A stretch of DNA of 64,000 nucleotides, from assembly GCF_010389155.1 (NCBI RefSeq), contig NC_057767.1:7733765-7797764 (forward strand), given 5' to 3'. The DNA comes from Erigeron canadensis. Its lineage: Eukaryota; Streptophyta; Magnoliopsida; Asterales; Asteraceae. Position numbers and translations under genes: made by a program. Of this stretch, positions 14,946 to 26,258 are shown in pieces. Below the pieces are notes generated by a model, which was not told the origin of the DNA, searched no databases, and saw only the letters and a program-made list of their open reading frames with translations. How positions within the stretch are numbered: the stretch's first letter is position 1; every line of letters starts with the position of its first letter.

Positions 14946-15894
14946 TTAGGTTCTTCTGCTAAAAAATCTACGGTATAGGCCACTGAATGATGATAGTATT
15001 ATCATCACTGCAAACACAGCCCTCCCAAACCCAAGTGCACCATCTTCTTCAATTAGTTTCTCAAGCGTTTCTTTTAGCATCCGGGCCTGCTGAATCTCCC
15101 TCAGACCGTCTGTGGCATGTCTGACCAAACTAAGAGGGGCAGGATCAGTGGTCGAGGCATATATGCCAATAGAAGCTCCTGTTATGCCAGTTGCAATGTA
15201 ATTGCGAAATGATGGGGCTGGAAAATTGAAAGAAAAGTAGATTAACAAGCTGTTGAACATGTAACTTCACAATTCGTAGTAAAAATCAACTCACCAGTAT
15301 GCCTAACACTTAGAACGTGGTTCCTCAGACCTCAACAACCTGACATTTCCACCTTCGGGTACATTCTGAATCTACAGAATACAACATATATGTAAATGAT
15401 GAACAAAATAATATTACACATAATACGACAAATAAATATATACCTGATTCAAATAGAAGGAACACATTTCCCAATTCTGCATCCGCATCATCACCACGGA
15501 CAGTAGATAAAGGATGTCGTCCCGCTTAGGTGATTGAGCGTCCTCCTGATTCAAAAGCTGAATCAGAGCCTCTTCAGAATCACGAGCATGATCTTTATTA
15601 GTCGAGAAAACTTTTTTCCTTAATTGCACAAGGAGCTTTTCAGTTGTTTCCCGAGTAGGAGGAAGAGCATTTCCAAATTCGATATAGCCAGCTGCCAGAA
15701 AACGAGTATTTCATATTAGAAATAAGAAAGAAAAAGAAGTAGACAGCTTAGTGAATATGTGCACAAAGAAGTAGATAGCCAACTGTAGATGGAATGCTTA
15801 CATCCACAGCAGTAACATTTATCTGAATTAATGGCACAGGTCCATCAAACTCACAGAAGCGAGATCGGTAGAAAGTTCTGAGCCACTCCATAAC
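14946..15894 (-). pseudogene. Broken tail-anchored, FIS1-like TPR gene
   Basis: Four exon-like blocks on the minus strand: 15,802-15,894 (begins VMEWLRTFYRSRF), 15,444-15,691 (82 open codons), 15,295-15,365 and 14,946-15,217 (C-terminal). The second block contains SPKRDDILYLLSVV and the last contains LKETLEKLIEEDGALGFG, a hydrophobic span and a basic tail. These resemble the FIS1 TPR (SP...YLLAV) and its tail anchor (LKKTVEDRIAKDG then membrane span). The visible splice sites do not keep one frame: block 1 ends in phase 0 but block 2 needs phase 1, and block 3 has an in-frame TAG at 15,303-15,305. I therefore call it a pseudogene or a badly resolved gene. The FIS1 relationship is an inference from short similarity; the extra segment in block 4 (SFRNYIATGITGAS) has no FIS1 counterpart that I know. 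Confidence 0.45.
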
Positions 15895-17057
15895 CTGAAA
15901 AAGTAGATAGCTTAGTGAACATGTGCACATACGACGTCTCTATGATATCCCAAAGGCTGACTAAGGAATTAGCACTTCCAATAAAACAAAAAGGTGGAAT
16001 AAGTTAACAAAATATCTTAAGCAAATCATTTCAAAAGCATTTTGATTTTTGAAAAGAAAAGAAAGAAAGAAGACAAGTTGAGTTGAGCAGACCTTCCTAA
16101 GGGCTCAGATGCAATGCAATAGCAATCAAGTAAGACAAAAAGATGTAAACGAAACTTACAAGTAAGCATATCCCACACTTGAAGGTATAAAACTACAAAC
16201 ACATGTGTGCACTTGAAAGCACAAAAGACCATATACCACATACAAAACATATAAACATATTTACACTAACACATGCGTACCCCAAAACAAGCATTTAAAC
16301 TGAATACTCATTTTATACCTTATTCGAAAACCCTACAATGCAGAATTAATGTATTAAGAAACATCATATGATTTTGGCTTATAAGAAGATTATAAGTCAA
16401 TTTAATATAACGGGAATTGGGCTAGAAAATGGAAATGCAAAATGGGAGGGCTGGCACAAGCATGTGTACAGTGAATCACAATTTTTTGTCCCCTGTACAA
16501 TGACCGTATGAGATGGCAAGATGGGTGGGTTGGGTAACGTGTATATATCAAAGTCTGGTCATTGTAGCTGCAGAGGAGGTCTCATGTTGTTTGCACCCCA
16601 TTGACTTGGTATCCTCCAACAAAACATGATTTCAAGCTAATAGCATAAACTTTATTGAAAAAAGAATTTGTTTGAGAAAAGGTTGGATAAACAGAATGGG
16701 AAAGATGGGCTGGTTGGTCGAGTTGGCAACGAGATCAACAACATTATAGAGTTGATTAATATCAAACATTATTATCCAATTGGGGAAATTTCCAATAGGG
16801 GGTAATACCAAACATTATTATCCAACACGGGGTTTGTTTACTCATCCTGCAAAGTGGAGATGTAAGCCATATTTTTCGGGTTTTGTTTAAGTAACATTTT
16901 TGCCGCATCGCAGGTGTATTTTCACTATGGCAGACCCGTGATTTGTTCACCTTTTCACTATGTACAACCCATAAGTATTTTACAATCAACGACCGTTTTT
17001 TATCATGTTCCGCCGCAAAGCCCATACCTTTCTCCTCAAGAACTATGAAATAAATTC
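15895..17057. other. Possible 5' region of the minus-strand gene
   Basis: No convincing exon. An open frame of 87 codons on the minus strand (16,762-17,025, beginning MGFAAEHDKK) starts just after an 'agaaaggt' leader-like sequence. It could be a first exon of the broken gene, but no family features are visible and its second half looks like translated repeat. Confidence 0.3.
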
Positions 17058-17303
17058 ATCGAATTTAGAACCCTAACTCATAAATTGATCAAATTTAAAA
17101 CCCTAAAAACTAATTAATCACAATAAAAACAATTGATCACATTTAGAACCCTAACTACAGAATTGATCACATTTAGAACCCTAATTACAGAATTGATCAC
17201 ATTTAGAACCCTAACTACAGAATTGATCACAATTAGAACCCTAACTACAAAATTGATCACAATTAGAACCCTAACTACAAAATTGATCACATTTAGAACC
17301 CTA
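17058..17303. repeat. 30-bp tandem repeat, about six units plus degenerate leaders
   Basis: The unit 'aattgatcacatttagaaccctaactacag' phrase recurs at 17,131, 17,161, 17,191, 17,221, 17,251 and 17,281 with few changes. Two looser copies lie at 17,058-17,130. Because the unit is 30 bases, every frame stays open on both strands, which explains the repetitive open frames here. Each unit contains GAACCCTAA, close to the plant telo-box AAACCCTAA. Confidence 0.9.
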
Positions 17304-18246
17304 AGTATCAAGAATGGTCAAAAAAACTTACTTGTAAAAGAAGAAGAAGAAGAATTAGGTTCTGCAAAATTGAAATGGGAATGTCAGAAGGAATCAAGAA
17401 TTAGATTATTAATTTTTATATATAAAAAAAATATTTTACATACAGCGGGGGTTTTTGTTTCGGTGATGAACAAAATTTAACAATTTTAATTGCAAAAATT
17501 GTTACAAAGAAATTTAAATAATACATATTCATATTAGCAGGCTCTCCTTGTTTTTTTTACAAAAAAATTCGTCCAAATTTGACGATTTATCAGAAATTTT
17601 TAGAAAAAAAATCCAAAGTTTTAAAAAGCGTTGTAAGAGTATGAAATAATATAAGATCTGGGATTTTTAGAGACGAGGATGAAGGCGGAAGAAGGAGGAG
17701 ATACATGTTTTACATATACGTATACTTATATGACAAATTTACAAAAGTAGTCCTTATAGTTTAATCAAATAGCATACAAAGCACCTTCTATCAAATATAC
17801 ATTTTTCGAAACCTAACTACAACTCTTAAGTCATTCCGACATCTCAATATAACCAGGGGTAAGCAAAAACCGAACTCAAAAAAACTTAAGAGCCAAACCG
17901 AAAAAACGAAAAACCAAAAAAACCAAGGTTGAAGTTAAGAGTCACATTATCTTTTTCTTATTTCATATTCAAAAAAATACTACTCCTAATCATATCTCTT
18001 TCTCACTTTTTTTTTTTTTATATTTTACTATAAAATAAAATATATAAAAAACAAGCAAACAAACTTTATGTTTTTTTAAATGATTGAACTTAAGCTTGAC
18101 CCCATCGCCTATTTCATCTTTTGGGATTTTCTCCCCAAAAGAGTAATGAGTTTTTTTTCGAAAAAATAGTTAAGAAAATATGCTTGCCATTGGTGCCTTT
18201 AGCAAATAGGTGAGAAAATAGATTAGAAAACATGTGTTGGGATAGG
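17304..18246. other. Intergenic, AT-rich
   Basis: No gene. A short 'ccaggggtaagcaaaaaccgaac' at about 17,853-17,875 resembles one end of a hAT-type MITE, but I found no matching other end. Runs of A and T are frequent. Confidence 0.4.
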
Positions 18247-19063
18247 TCTTATGTAACATCTCAAACATTTTATTTAACGGTTGACTTGAGTCGTTAAGTC
18301 GACATAACGTGTCCGTTAAGTCTATAGTAGATTTAATGCTTTGATGTGTTTAATGTGTTATACGTGTGAGGCTTGAATGCCTTAATGATTGATTTATTAA
18401 TGTGTTTGAGGTGTAGTTATATGCCTTTTGAGGTGCTTGAAGTGTTTAATGAGTTGTATGTAGCCCCTATAGGTGTTTTGGGCTAATATTGAGATGTTTG
18501 GAAGCTTAGGTACGAGTTTTGACATAGGGTGAAATTCAAAAATGGGATTAGGGTCAAGGAGCATGTCTTTATCTTCTAATCACTCATATTATCCTTTTCT
18601 CTTGAGCCCTAACCACCCTTCACATCCATGGTTGATCTAGAGCTTCAGTGGAGGAAATCATTATGATTTCGCTTATGTAATCACCCCTTGAATGAGTCCA
18701 GGCCTTAGGTATCTATTGTAATTCATTATTATGTGATTTGCATGTCTCCTAATGGTGGTAAGGTCTGGGTTTGAGTCTAGGGTTTGAATAAATGATCTGA
18801 TAATCAAAATCTAACGTTTTCGGGTGATTAAATATCACCATAATGTTTGAAATCAAGCCTTGAATCAATTGATGTTTTCATAGCAGTATATAGGCTTGAA
18901 ATAGGCCATTTTTATTTTTATTGGCCGTTCATGGGGTGTGGATTGGAAAACAATGGGTTTTTCCCGTCCAGCAGTAGGTGTGGTGCACCCATGTGGGAGG
19001 TGCGGCGCACCGACTTGACCCGATGGGAAGTGTTGTGTTCTGGTGCAGCACACCTAGTGGTAG

Positions 19064-22000
19064 TGTAACACCCAACATTTAAGAATAAGGATTTCCAAAA
19101 ACTTTTGCCTAACGGCGTTAAAAGAAGCGGAATTAACTTTAAAAGTCCAAACCAGTAAAATCTGTTTGGTTTATTCATTAAATGGTGTTACTAGCCATAT
19201 CATCAAAATAAGTCTAAATGGAAATCCATCGGTTGCCTAATATTAAACAACCGAGCACATAATCAATACAAGTCATTATTATCTAAACAATAAGCAAATG
19301 TCTAAAGCGAGCAGCCACTATGGGTAAACTATAACCAGCTTCAAGATCATCTACCCATGTCTCACATCTTCTCACATCTACCTGCTCACTATTGTTGGAC
19401 CTGAGGGCACAACACATTTTAAAAGAGCAAGTGTTAGCTAACGAATTAGCTAAGTAAGATAACACATAAGTTATGAAACGTTTGTCCATTTAAAACATTA
19501 TATAAAAGTCATATTAATTCGTTAAGGCACATATCCCAAACATATCATCACACTTACATATCATATCATCAACATCATTCATATTAGGATGGGTCATCCT
19601 AAATGTGCCTAGTCATCTTTTGTATCATCACATATCACATTTGAACATCTTTATAATTGTGACAAAAGTCACGCGTCTCATATAACATATGCATCTCGTT
19701 AAGTGTGACATAAGTCGCACCCGACTAGATGAACCACCATTCAGTAGTGCATCAATGTCGTTAAGGAATGGCAAGCCAATCCAGGAGTAATCCGTATGTT
19801 CAAAGACATTGGTGGTTAATCACGCCACCCGGAGGTACTCAAACCACGTAATTATGTTGCAAGGAGCCACCCAAGCAACCATATACGCACTCACGGGCAA
19901 GGGCAAGTACGGGTTAAGCTAACACTTTCACATCAAATTTACGAGCTCGATTTCACATTACATATAGTTTAGGTGTTTACACAACCTAAACAATCATCAC
20001 ATATACATCATTACGTTTGGGCCCTTAAACGTGCACGTTTCATGGCAACTTAACAAGTCTAGTGAACTAGATGAACAAGCCATGTAATCATGCACATTTC
20101 ACATATCATCCTCATACATCACATTTCATAGCGTTTCATTTCATATCATCACATCGCATACATTGTTACATCACGTACATCGTCATATATCATTGCATAT
20201 CGTATATCATTACAACATTGCATAACATTTATCATCTTAGATCGTACATCATTTCATATCATATCATCTATTAAGCATACATAACATCTCATAGCAATAC
20301 GTATCATTGGGGTAGCATTTCAGGTTTTTATATGCATCTACATAGCCCATATCACCTCCCGTATAATCCTGAATACCCATAAGCAACCGAGATATCATTA
20401 GGGGAAGTTATTATATGAAAACTATATTTTTGTTGAACCCTCAGCGTGTCAAAGTAGTGTATCTTACCTCAATGGAGTGCACAAGAAATGATAACGTAAG
20501 TTACCGAGCTTTGCAAGTATTCCGACTACCTATAATCATTAAACGACATAATGAGCTAATAAATACCCACTCACTTAAGGTCATGACTCACGTCTAAATA
20601 CCTATAAACATGACTCATGACAATGCTTGATGCATCGGACATTCGATTAATACTTTAAAGCTTACATAACTCGACGAAACTCGGGATACACTCACTAAAT
20701 TAACCTTTCTGGAAACTTGACATTACAATAATCTTTCAAAAACATTTCCATTAGAAAGTAGACTCTCTCACGATTCCGTGGATATCTTATTTGTCAAAAA
20801 CGGAGTTACGGTTCAAAAGTTATGGCCATTTGAAAATTCCGTCGCTATTGCGTCGCAACTACCTAGTTGCGTCGCAGCTATGTGTCACTGGTTTCCAGTT
20901 GCGCCGCAGCTTAGTAGCTGCGCCGCAGCTAGCCCCGTTTCTGCACAAACCTCATTGTTTAACCTCCAAAACTTAACCAAATACACCCCAAACGACCCCA
21001 AACCTTATGAACGACTTTTAACCCTCAAAATTCATCATTTTAAGACTCTAATGATGTCATGAAAACAACCCTTAACATCCAATTGATTTGCAACACAACA
21101 ACAATCATTTTAGGTTACCCAATTGATTAAAACTCACGTTTTTGACTCCAATCAACCCTCTAAAGACCTAGATCAGTTATGAATCGAATCAAGGGATTGA
21201 AAGGACATGAAATCAATGTTATTATACCTGGGATACCTGGAGATTATAAAGAGAATGTAAAAACTTGATCAAAACACTCTCGAATCAACCAAACGAAGAT
21301 CAAATCGAACAAGGAATTGATTATGGCAATGGGGAATGGTTAGGGCTCAAAGAGAAAAGGATAATATGAGTAATTAGAAGCTAATGGCCTGCTCCAAGAC
21401 CCTAATCCCGTTTTTTTTAGTTTCCACCTATGTCAAAACTAGTCCTTAGGCTTCCTTATGGCTCATATTTAGCTCAAAACACCTATTGGGAATACTTACA
21501 ACACATTAAACACTTTAAGCACATCAAAAGGCATATAAAACATATCTTAAGCACTTTAGCACATTAATCATTAAGGCACTAAAGCTTGACACATATAACA
21601 CATTAAACACATATAGTCATTAAATCATTTATAGGCTTAACGGACACGTAATGTTGACTTAATGACCCGAGTCAACCGTTAAATAAAAAGTTTGGGATGT
21701 TACAATTACCTCCCCCTTAAGAGGATTCTGTCCTCAGAATCATTTCGCCACTCATAAATAAATGACTTATCCGCATCCCTCACTTTATCATATCATTTCA
21801 GGATTTCCTTGAGTTGTACTTTAACTTAGCATAGCCAAACTCATTTAGTGTCTCACATAGTCTTTTTTTTTACTTTCATTTTACATTTCGACCGTTTCAT
21901 CATCTTTTTGGCTCAATCTTTAAATCAAACCAAGTAAACCACCGGATTTCTTTAACCTTCATAAATAGTACACCCATTACATTCGGCGAAGGCTATTCAT

Positions 22001-23113
22001 TTGTCGATTAAGAACTTTTGACACATATCCTCATTAACCTGCTACTATAACTCACACGATTCATTTGAGCAAAGGGTCGACTCACCAACTTTTACTACAT
22101 AACATATCCCTCCATAAAGTCTTATGGTTAGACCATGATATCCACTTTGTTTATTACAAGCTTTCTTTGCTCATCACAAAACCTTCAGTCAGTTTTGAGC
22201 TACTCCGAACTCTTCTTTAACGGTTCCAACTTCATGAACTATTATATTCATGATCTTTGGCTGCATATTTATTCTTTCAATAACATATTGTATCATGTAG
22301 TGACATCCAATGCACATGGCATAACTATGGTTGCATACGAACACCACAATAGATCTCGATGCACCATCGCACAATCATATGATTTTTGCCTAAGTTTCTA
22401 GGTCATTCATTCTCTTTCCCAATCAAACTAAGAGTGATAGACACCATTTGAGTTCACCATTCGCTTCATACTTTGCCAAAACATATCTTAAAATTGTTTA
22501 CATAACGGTCGTCCCGATTTGAAGCATTCAACAATTAGCTTTCACACTTTAAGAGAACTTATTTAACATACATATTTTCTTTCATGTCCAATGAAACGGT
22601 TCAATAGTTCACCAGGGAACAAACATTCTTGGACAACTAGTTTACCAGTCGTTCATATCATTACCTTTAACTTTCACTCAACTTGGTCTCTTAGTCCATA
22701 AATGACGCGCCTCCTCACTTTCGTTAAGGGATCATTAAATAATTACTCTTGTAGCAAAACTTTCGGCGTCCTGTCTAGGCTTCTAGCCCCATCACATGTT
22801 CACATAAAAGATTTACAACACGTATTGGGCTTCCACCTATGTCAAAACTAGTCCTTAGGCTTCCTTATGGCTCATATTTAGCTCAAAACACCTATTGGGA
22901 ATACTTACAACACATTAAACACTTTAAGCACATCAAAAGGCATATAAAACATATCTTAAGCACTTTAGCACATTAATCATTAAGGCACTAAAGCTTGACA
23001 CATATAACACATTAAACACATATAGTCATTAAATCATTTATAGGCTTAACGGACACGTAATGTTGACTTAATGACCCGAGTCAACCGTTAAATAAAAAGT
23101 TTGGGATGTTACA
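19064..23113 (-). mobile_element. Nested, internally deleted LTR retroelement of the same family
   Basis: Inserted into the outer LTR in the opposite orientation, with the 5-bp duplication GGTAG at 19,059-19,063 and 23,114-23,118. On the minus strand the 5' LTR is only 283 bases (22,831-23,113), the internal remnant is 21,705-22,830, and the 3' LTR is 19,064-21,704 (2,641 bases). The 3' LTR is preceded by a polypurine tract (CTTAAGGGGGAGG, + strand 21,709-21,721). The internal 1.1 kb has no recognisable gag or pol, so the coding region and most of the 5' LTR have been deleted. Opposite orientation of two same-family LTRs gives the long inverted repeat of about 1.4 kb (19,064-20,470 against 23,280-24,741). 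Confidence 0.85.
21422..21704. repeat. 283-bp direct repeat, copy 1 (LTR start)
   Basis: By eye this is identical over 283 bases to 22,831-23,113. Both are the first 283 bases of the LTR read on the minus strand (TGTAACATCCCAAAC). Identity of the two LTR starts means the nested insertion, or a later gene-conversion event, is recent. Confidence 0.85.
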
Positions 23114-24746
23114 GGTAGTCATTGGGGGTGCGGTGCACCCATCATCTCGGTGCGGCGCACCTAGTGTATTTTGCTGAGTTTTGTCATTCGATGCTTAGAT
23201 CATTTGTGCTTCATTATAGGTTATCGGGAGTACGTATCAAGCACCGTAAGCTTATTTTAAGTTGTGGTGAGCCCGTATAAGGTAAGATACACTACTTTGA
23301 CACGCTGAGGGTTCAACAAAAACATAGTTTTCATATAATAACTTCCCTAAATGGTATCTTGCTTGCTTATGAGTATTCGGGATTATACGGGAGGTGATAT
23401 GGGCTATGTAGATGCATATTGAAGCCTAAAATGCTACCCCAATGATATGTATTGATATCGGATGCTATGTATGCTTAATAGATGATATGGTATGAAATGA
23501 TATATATATATATAATATGATACGAAAGATGATATGAAATGATGTACGATCTAAGATGATAAATGATATGCAATGTTGTAATGATATACCATATGCAATG
23601 ATATATGATGATGTACGAGATGTAACAATGTATGCGATGTAATGATATGCTATGAAATGCTATGTTATGTCTTGAGATGAATTGAGATGTGTTATATGTT
23701 GATGATATGTAAATGTGCATGACTACATGGCTTTTTCATCTAGTTCACTAGACTTATTAAGTTGCCATGACACGTGCAAATTTAAGGGCCCAAACGTTAA
23801 GATGTATATGTGATAATGTTTAGGTAATATGAACACCTAAACTATATGAGATGTGAAATCGAGCTCGTAATTTTAGATGAAAGTGTTAAGCTTAACCCGT
23901 ACTTGCCCTTGCCCGGCTAAGTGCGTAGATGTGGTTGCTTGGGTGGCTCCTTGCAACATGGTCAAAGATGTGAAGAGTAATATGGGAGGTCTGACCCACC
24001 CCACTTGTCTTGAACATACGGATTATTCTGGGATTGGCTTGCCATTCCTTAACGACATTGATGTACAGCCATAAGGTTTGTCCATCCAGTCGGGTGTGAC
24101 TTATGTCACACTTATAAAGATGCATATGTTATATGAGATGCGTGACTTATGTCACAACTATAAAGATGTTTAGATGTCATATGTGGAGATGCAAAAGATG
24201 ACTAGGCACATTTAGGATGACCCATCCTAATATGAAAGATGTTGATGCTATGATATGTATGTGAGATGATATGTGCCTTAACAACCTAATATGACTTTTA
24301 TATAATGTTTTAAATGGACAAACGTTTTATAAACTATGTGTTATCTTACTTAGCTAATTCGTTAGCTAACCCTTGCTCTTTTAAAATGTGTTGTGCCCTC
24401 AGGTCCAACATTAGTGAGCAGGTTGATGTGAGAAGATGCGAGGCATGGGTAGATGATCTTGAAACTGGCTATAGTTTACCCACAGTGGCTGCTCGCTTTA
24501 GATATTTGCTTTATGTTTAGATAATAATGACTTGTATTGATAATGTGGTCGGTTGTTTAATGTTGGGCAACCGATGGGTTTCCATTTGAACTTATTTTGA
24601 TGATATGGCTAATAACACCATTTAATGAATAAACCAAACAGATTTTGCTGGTTTGGACTTTTAAAGTTTAATTCCGCTTTCTTTTAATGCCGTTAGGCGA
24701 AAGTTTTTGGAAATCCATATTTTTAAACAACGGGTGTTACATCTTA

Positions 24747-25139
24747 TTAACAAGTGACTTATTCCTAAGTCGTGATGCACTTTCTTTTTTTAAGATAGGT
24801 AGCTTGAGTCTTGGAAAGTAGTGAGTTTCTCAAGGTTAGGGTTAATATATTTATTTTTTTTACCTTTTTTGTTAAAGATGTGATAGTAGGTTGCAAAGTG
24901 CAGGCATTGTTCATATTAAACCCGGAGTTATTAAGTCATCTTACTTCACAACCTAATTCAACGGTATTATAAATTATAAGTGTCTATCTATCAAGGGGTT
25001 TTGGGGGGGCCCTTTTAGAAGCTTAAAATCTTCAAACTTTTAAAAAATAAGTCTTTTTTAAAATTATAGCTACGTTGGGATATTTACTTGAAATCAAAAA
25101 CTACAATCCCAAAAAACTCCCAAAAGCTCGAAAAGGTCT
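24747..25139. other. Spacer between LTR and MULE
   Basis: About 390 bases of AT-rich sequence without recognisable content. It ends in the 9-bp target duplication of the MULE at 25,140-25,148. Confidence 0.5.
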
Positions 25140-25445
25140 TTTAAATAAGGGTTAATTACTTGGAAAGTCCTTCAACTTGTCACCTAAACCTTTTCTGGGG
25201 CTCGAACAGAAAAAAAGTTCTATTTGAATCCTTGAAAACGGCTAAATTTACTATTCTGGGTCCGTGACCGATTTATACTTATGTGGACATTTCTTAGCCG
25301 GTTACACCCCAAATTTTTAAAAAACAAATCCATGTGTTTGCCACCTATGTTCATCCGACAATAAAAAGCAAGAAAACCTATTTCCCCACACACTTTATTT
25401 TTCCCTCTTTCTTCTTTTTCCCCAAATTAAAACCCTAAAAACTCC

Positions 25446-25926
25446 ATGTCTTCATCTTCATCAAATTGGAGAGCAATGTCAAGGCAAAACAGAGGGAACA
25501 TGAACACTTGTGATTGTGGCTTCCGACTGAATCCCCGCACATCTTGGACAAGGAAGAACCCTGGAAGGAGGTTTATAAGTTGTCCGGTGATGGTATGTAT
25601 CGATCTGTTTCGAATTATTTTGTTTTATATTGATTGTAGATTATATTATTTTGCTTTATCAGGATGAGAGAAAGAAGTGTAGAATATATCGGTTTTTGGA
25701 TGAAGAACTCCCTAGCGAGTATTACAAGGATTTGTTATTTGAAATGCATCAAGATTTGGAGGGCATGAAGTTGAGTACTTGTAACAGCCATGGAGATGAA
25801 GATATTCAAGTGGCTCAAAAAATGGAAGTGGTTAATGCAAAATTGCATATTTATGAAAGGGTTTTTATGTTGTTGATGGTTGTTGTAATACTTTTGTGTT
25901 TGGCTCTAGTCGTCATATCTATGTAG
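25446..25926 (+). CDS. GRF-type zinc-finger protein with C-terminal membrane span
   Basis: Two exons, 25,446-25,592 and 25,663-25,926, join in phase to give 136 residues. The GRF finger starts CDCGFRLNPRTSW, continues NPGRRFISC across the intron, and ends KKCRIYRFLDEEL (residues 22-65). This is the Cx C... RRFxxC ...C..F.DEE pattern. A helical stretch follows, then a hydrophobic tail VFMLLMVVVILLCLALVVI (about 115-134), so it may be membrane-anchored. GRF fingers bind single-stranded nucleic acid in other proteins; short plant GRF-plus-membrane proteins are common and uncharacterised. It lies just inside the left TIR of the MULE and converges on the transposase gene, the place mudrB holds in maize MuDR. 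It is open and properly spliced while the transposase is broken. Confidence 0.75.
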
Positions 25927-26258
25927 TTGGTCTTTGGTGCTAGTATTTGTATTGTTTGTTTGTTGAATGAAATCAACTTTGTTGTCTATCAAATAATTTT
26001 GTTGTCTATTATGCATTATGTATTTCATGTATGTATTTCAAAAGCATAAATAACCAAAATATGAGCCACAACATAACCATGTTAATTTCATAAGCAGTTC
26101 CTAATTTCATGATCACATATTGTTCACTGCATGCTCCTAATACATTTAAGGGCCCTACATTTAACACATATTCTAACCATGGATAATATAGTAGTTTATG
26201 AACCATGGGCAAAAGAAAAGTTTAGAGTCAATACAACACAAGGTTTGACATTTGCATA

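Larger units (their letters stand above)
18252..24741 (+). mobile_element. Solo LTR split by a nested element
   Basis: The outer LTR begins TGTAACATCTC at 18,252 and ends GGGTGTTACA at 24,741. It is flanked by the 5-bp duplication TCTTA at 18,247-18,251 and 24,742-24,746. Its two parts are 18,252-19,063 and 23,114-24,741, about 2.4 kb once the insertion and one duplication copy are removed. No internal gag/pol is present, so it arose by LTR-LTR recombination. The LTR contains AT/CATAT-rich low-complexity sequence (23,475-23,720) and GTGCGGTGCACC-type palindromes. The polypurine tract of the nested copy suggests a Ty3/gypsy element; the lineage is not resolved. Confidence 0.85.

Noticed and set aside
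16762..17025. First exon of the broken minus-strand gene
   Set aside because: Open but without family features, and no splice path to the next block could be shown.
17131..17303. CRISPR-like array
   Set aside because: Plant nuclear context; units are contiguous tandem repeats without unique spacers.
17114..17480. Repetitive proteins on both strands (ITFRTLTTEL and VLNVINSVVR types)
   Set aside because: The repeat unit is 30 bases, a multiple of three, so frames stay open by chance; nothing supports translation.
17853..17875. One end of a hAT-type MITE
   Set aside because: No matching inverted end or duplication found nearby.
20071..20274. His/Tyr/Ile-rich open frame, and its mirror at 23,475-23,720
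   Set aside because: Low-complexity CATAT repeats inside the LTR.
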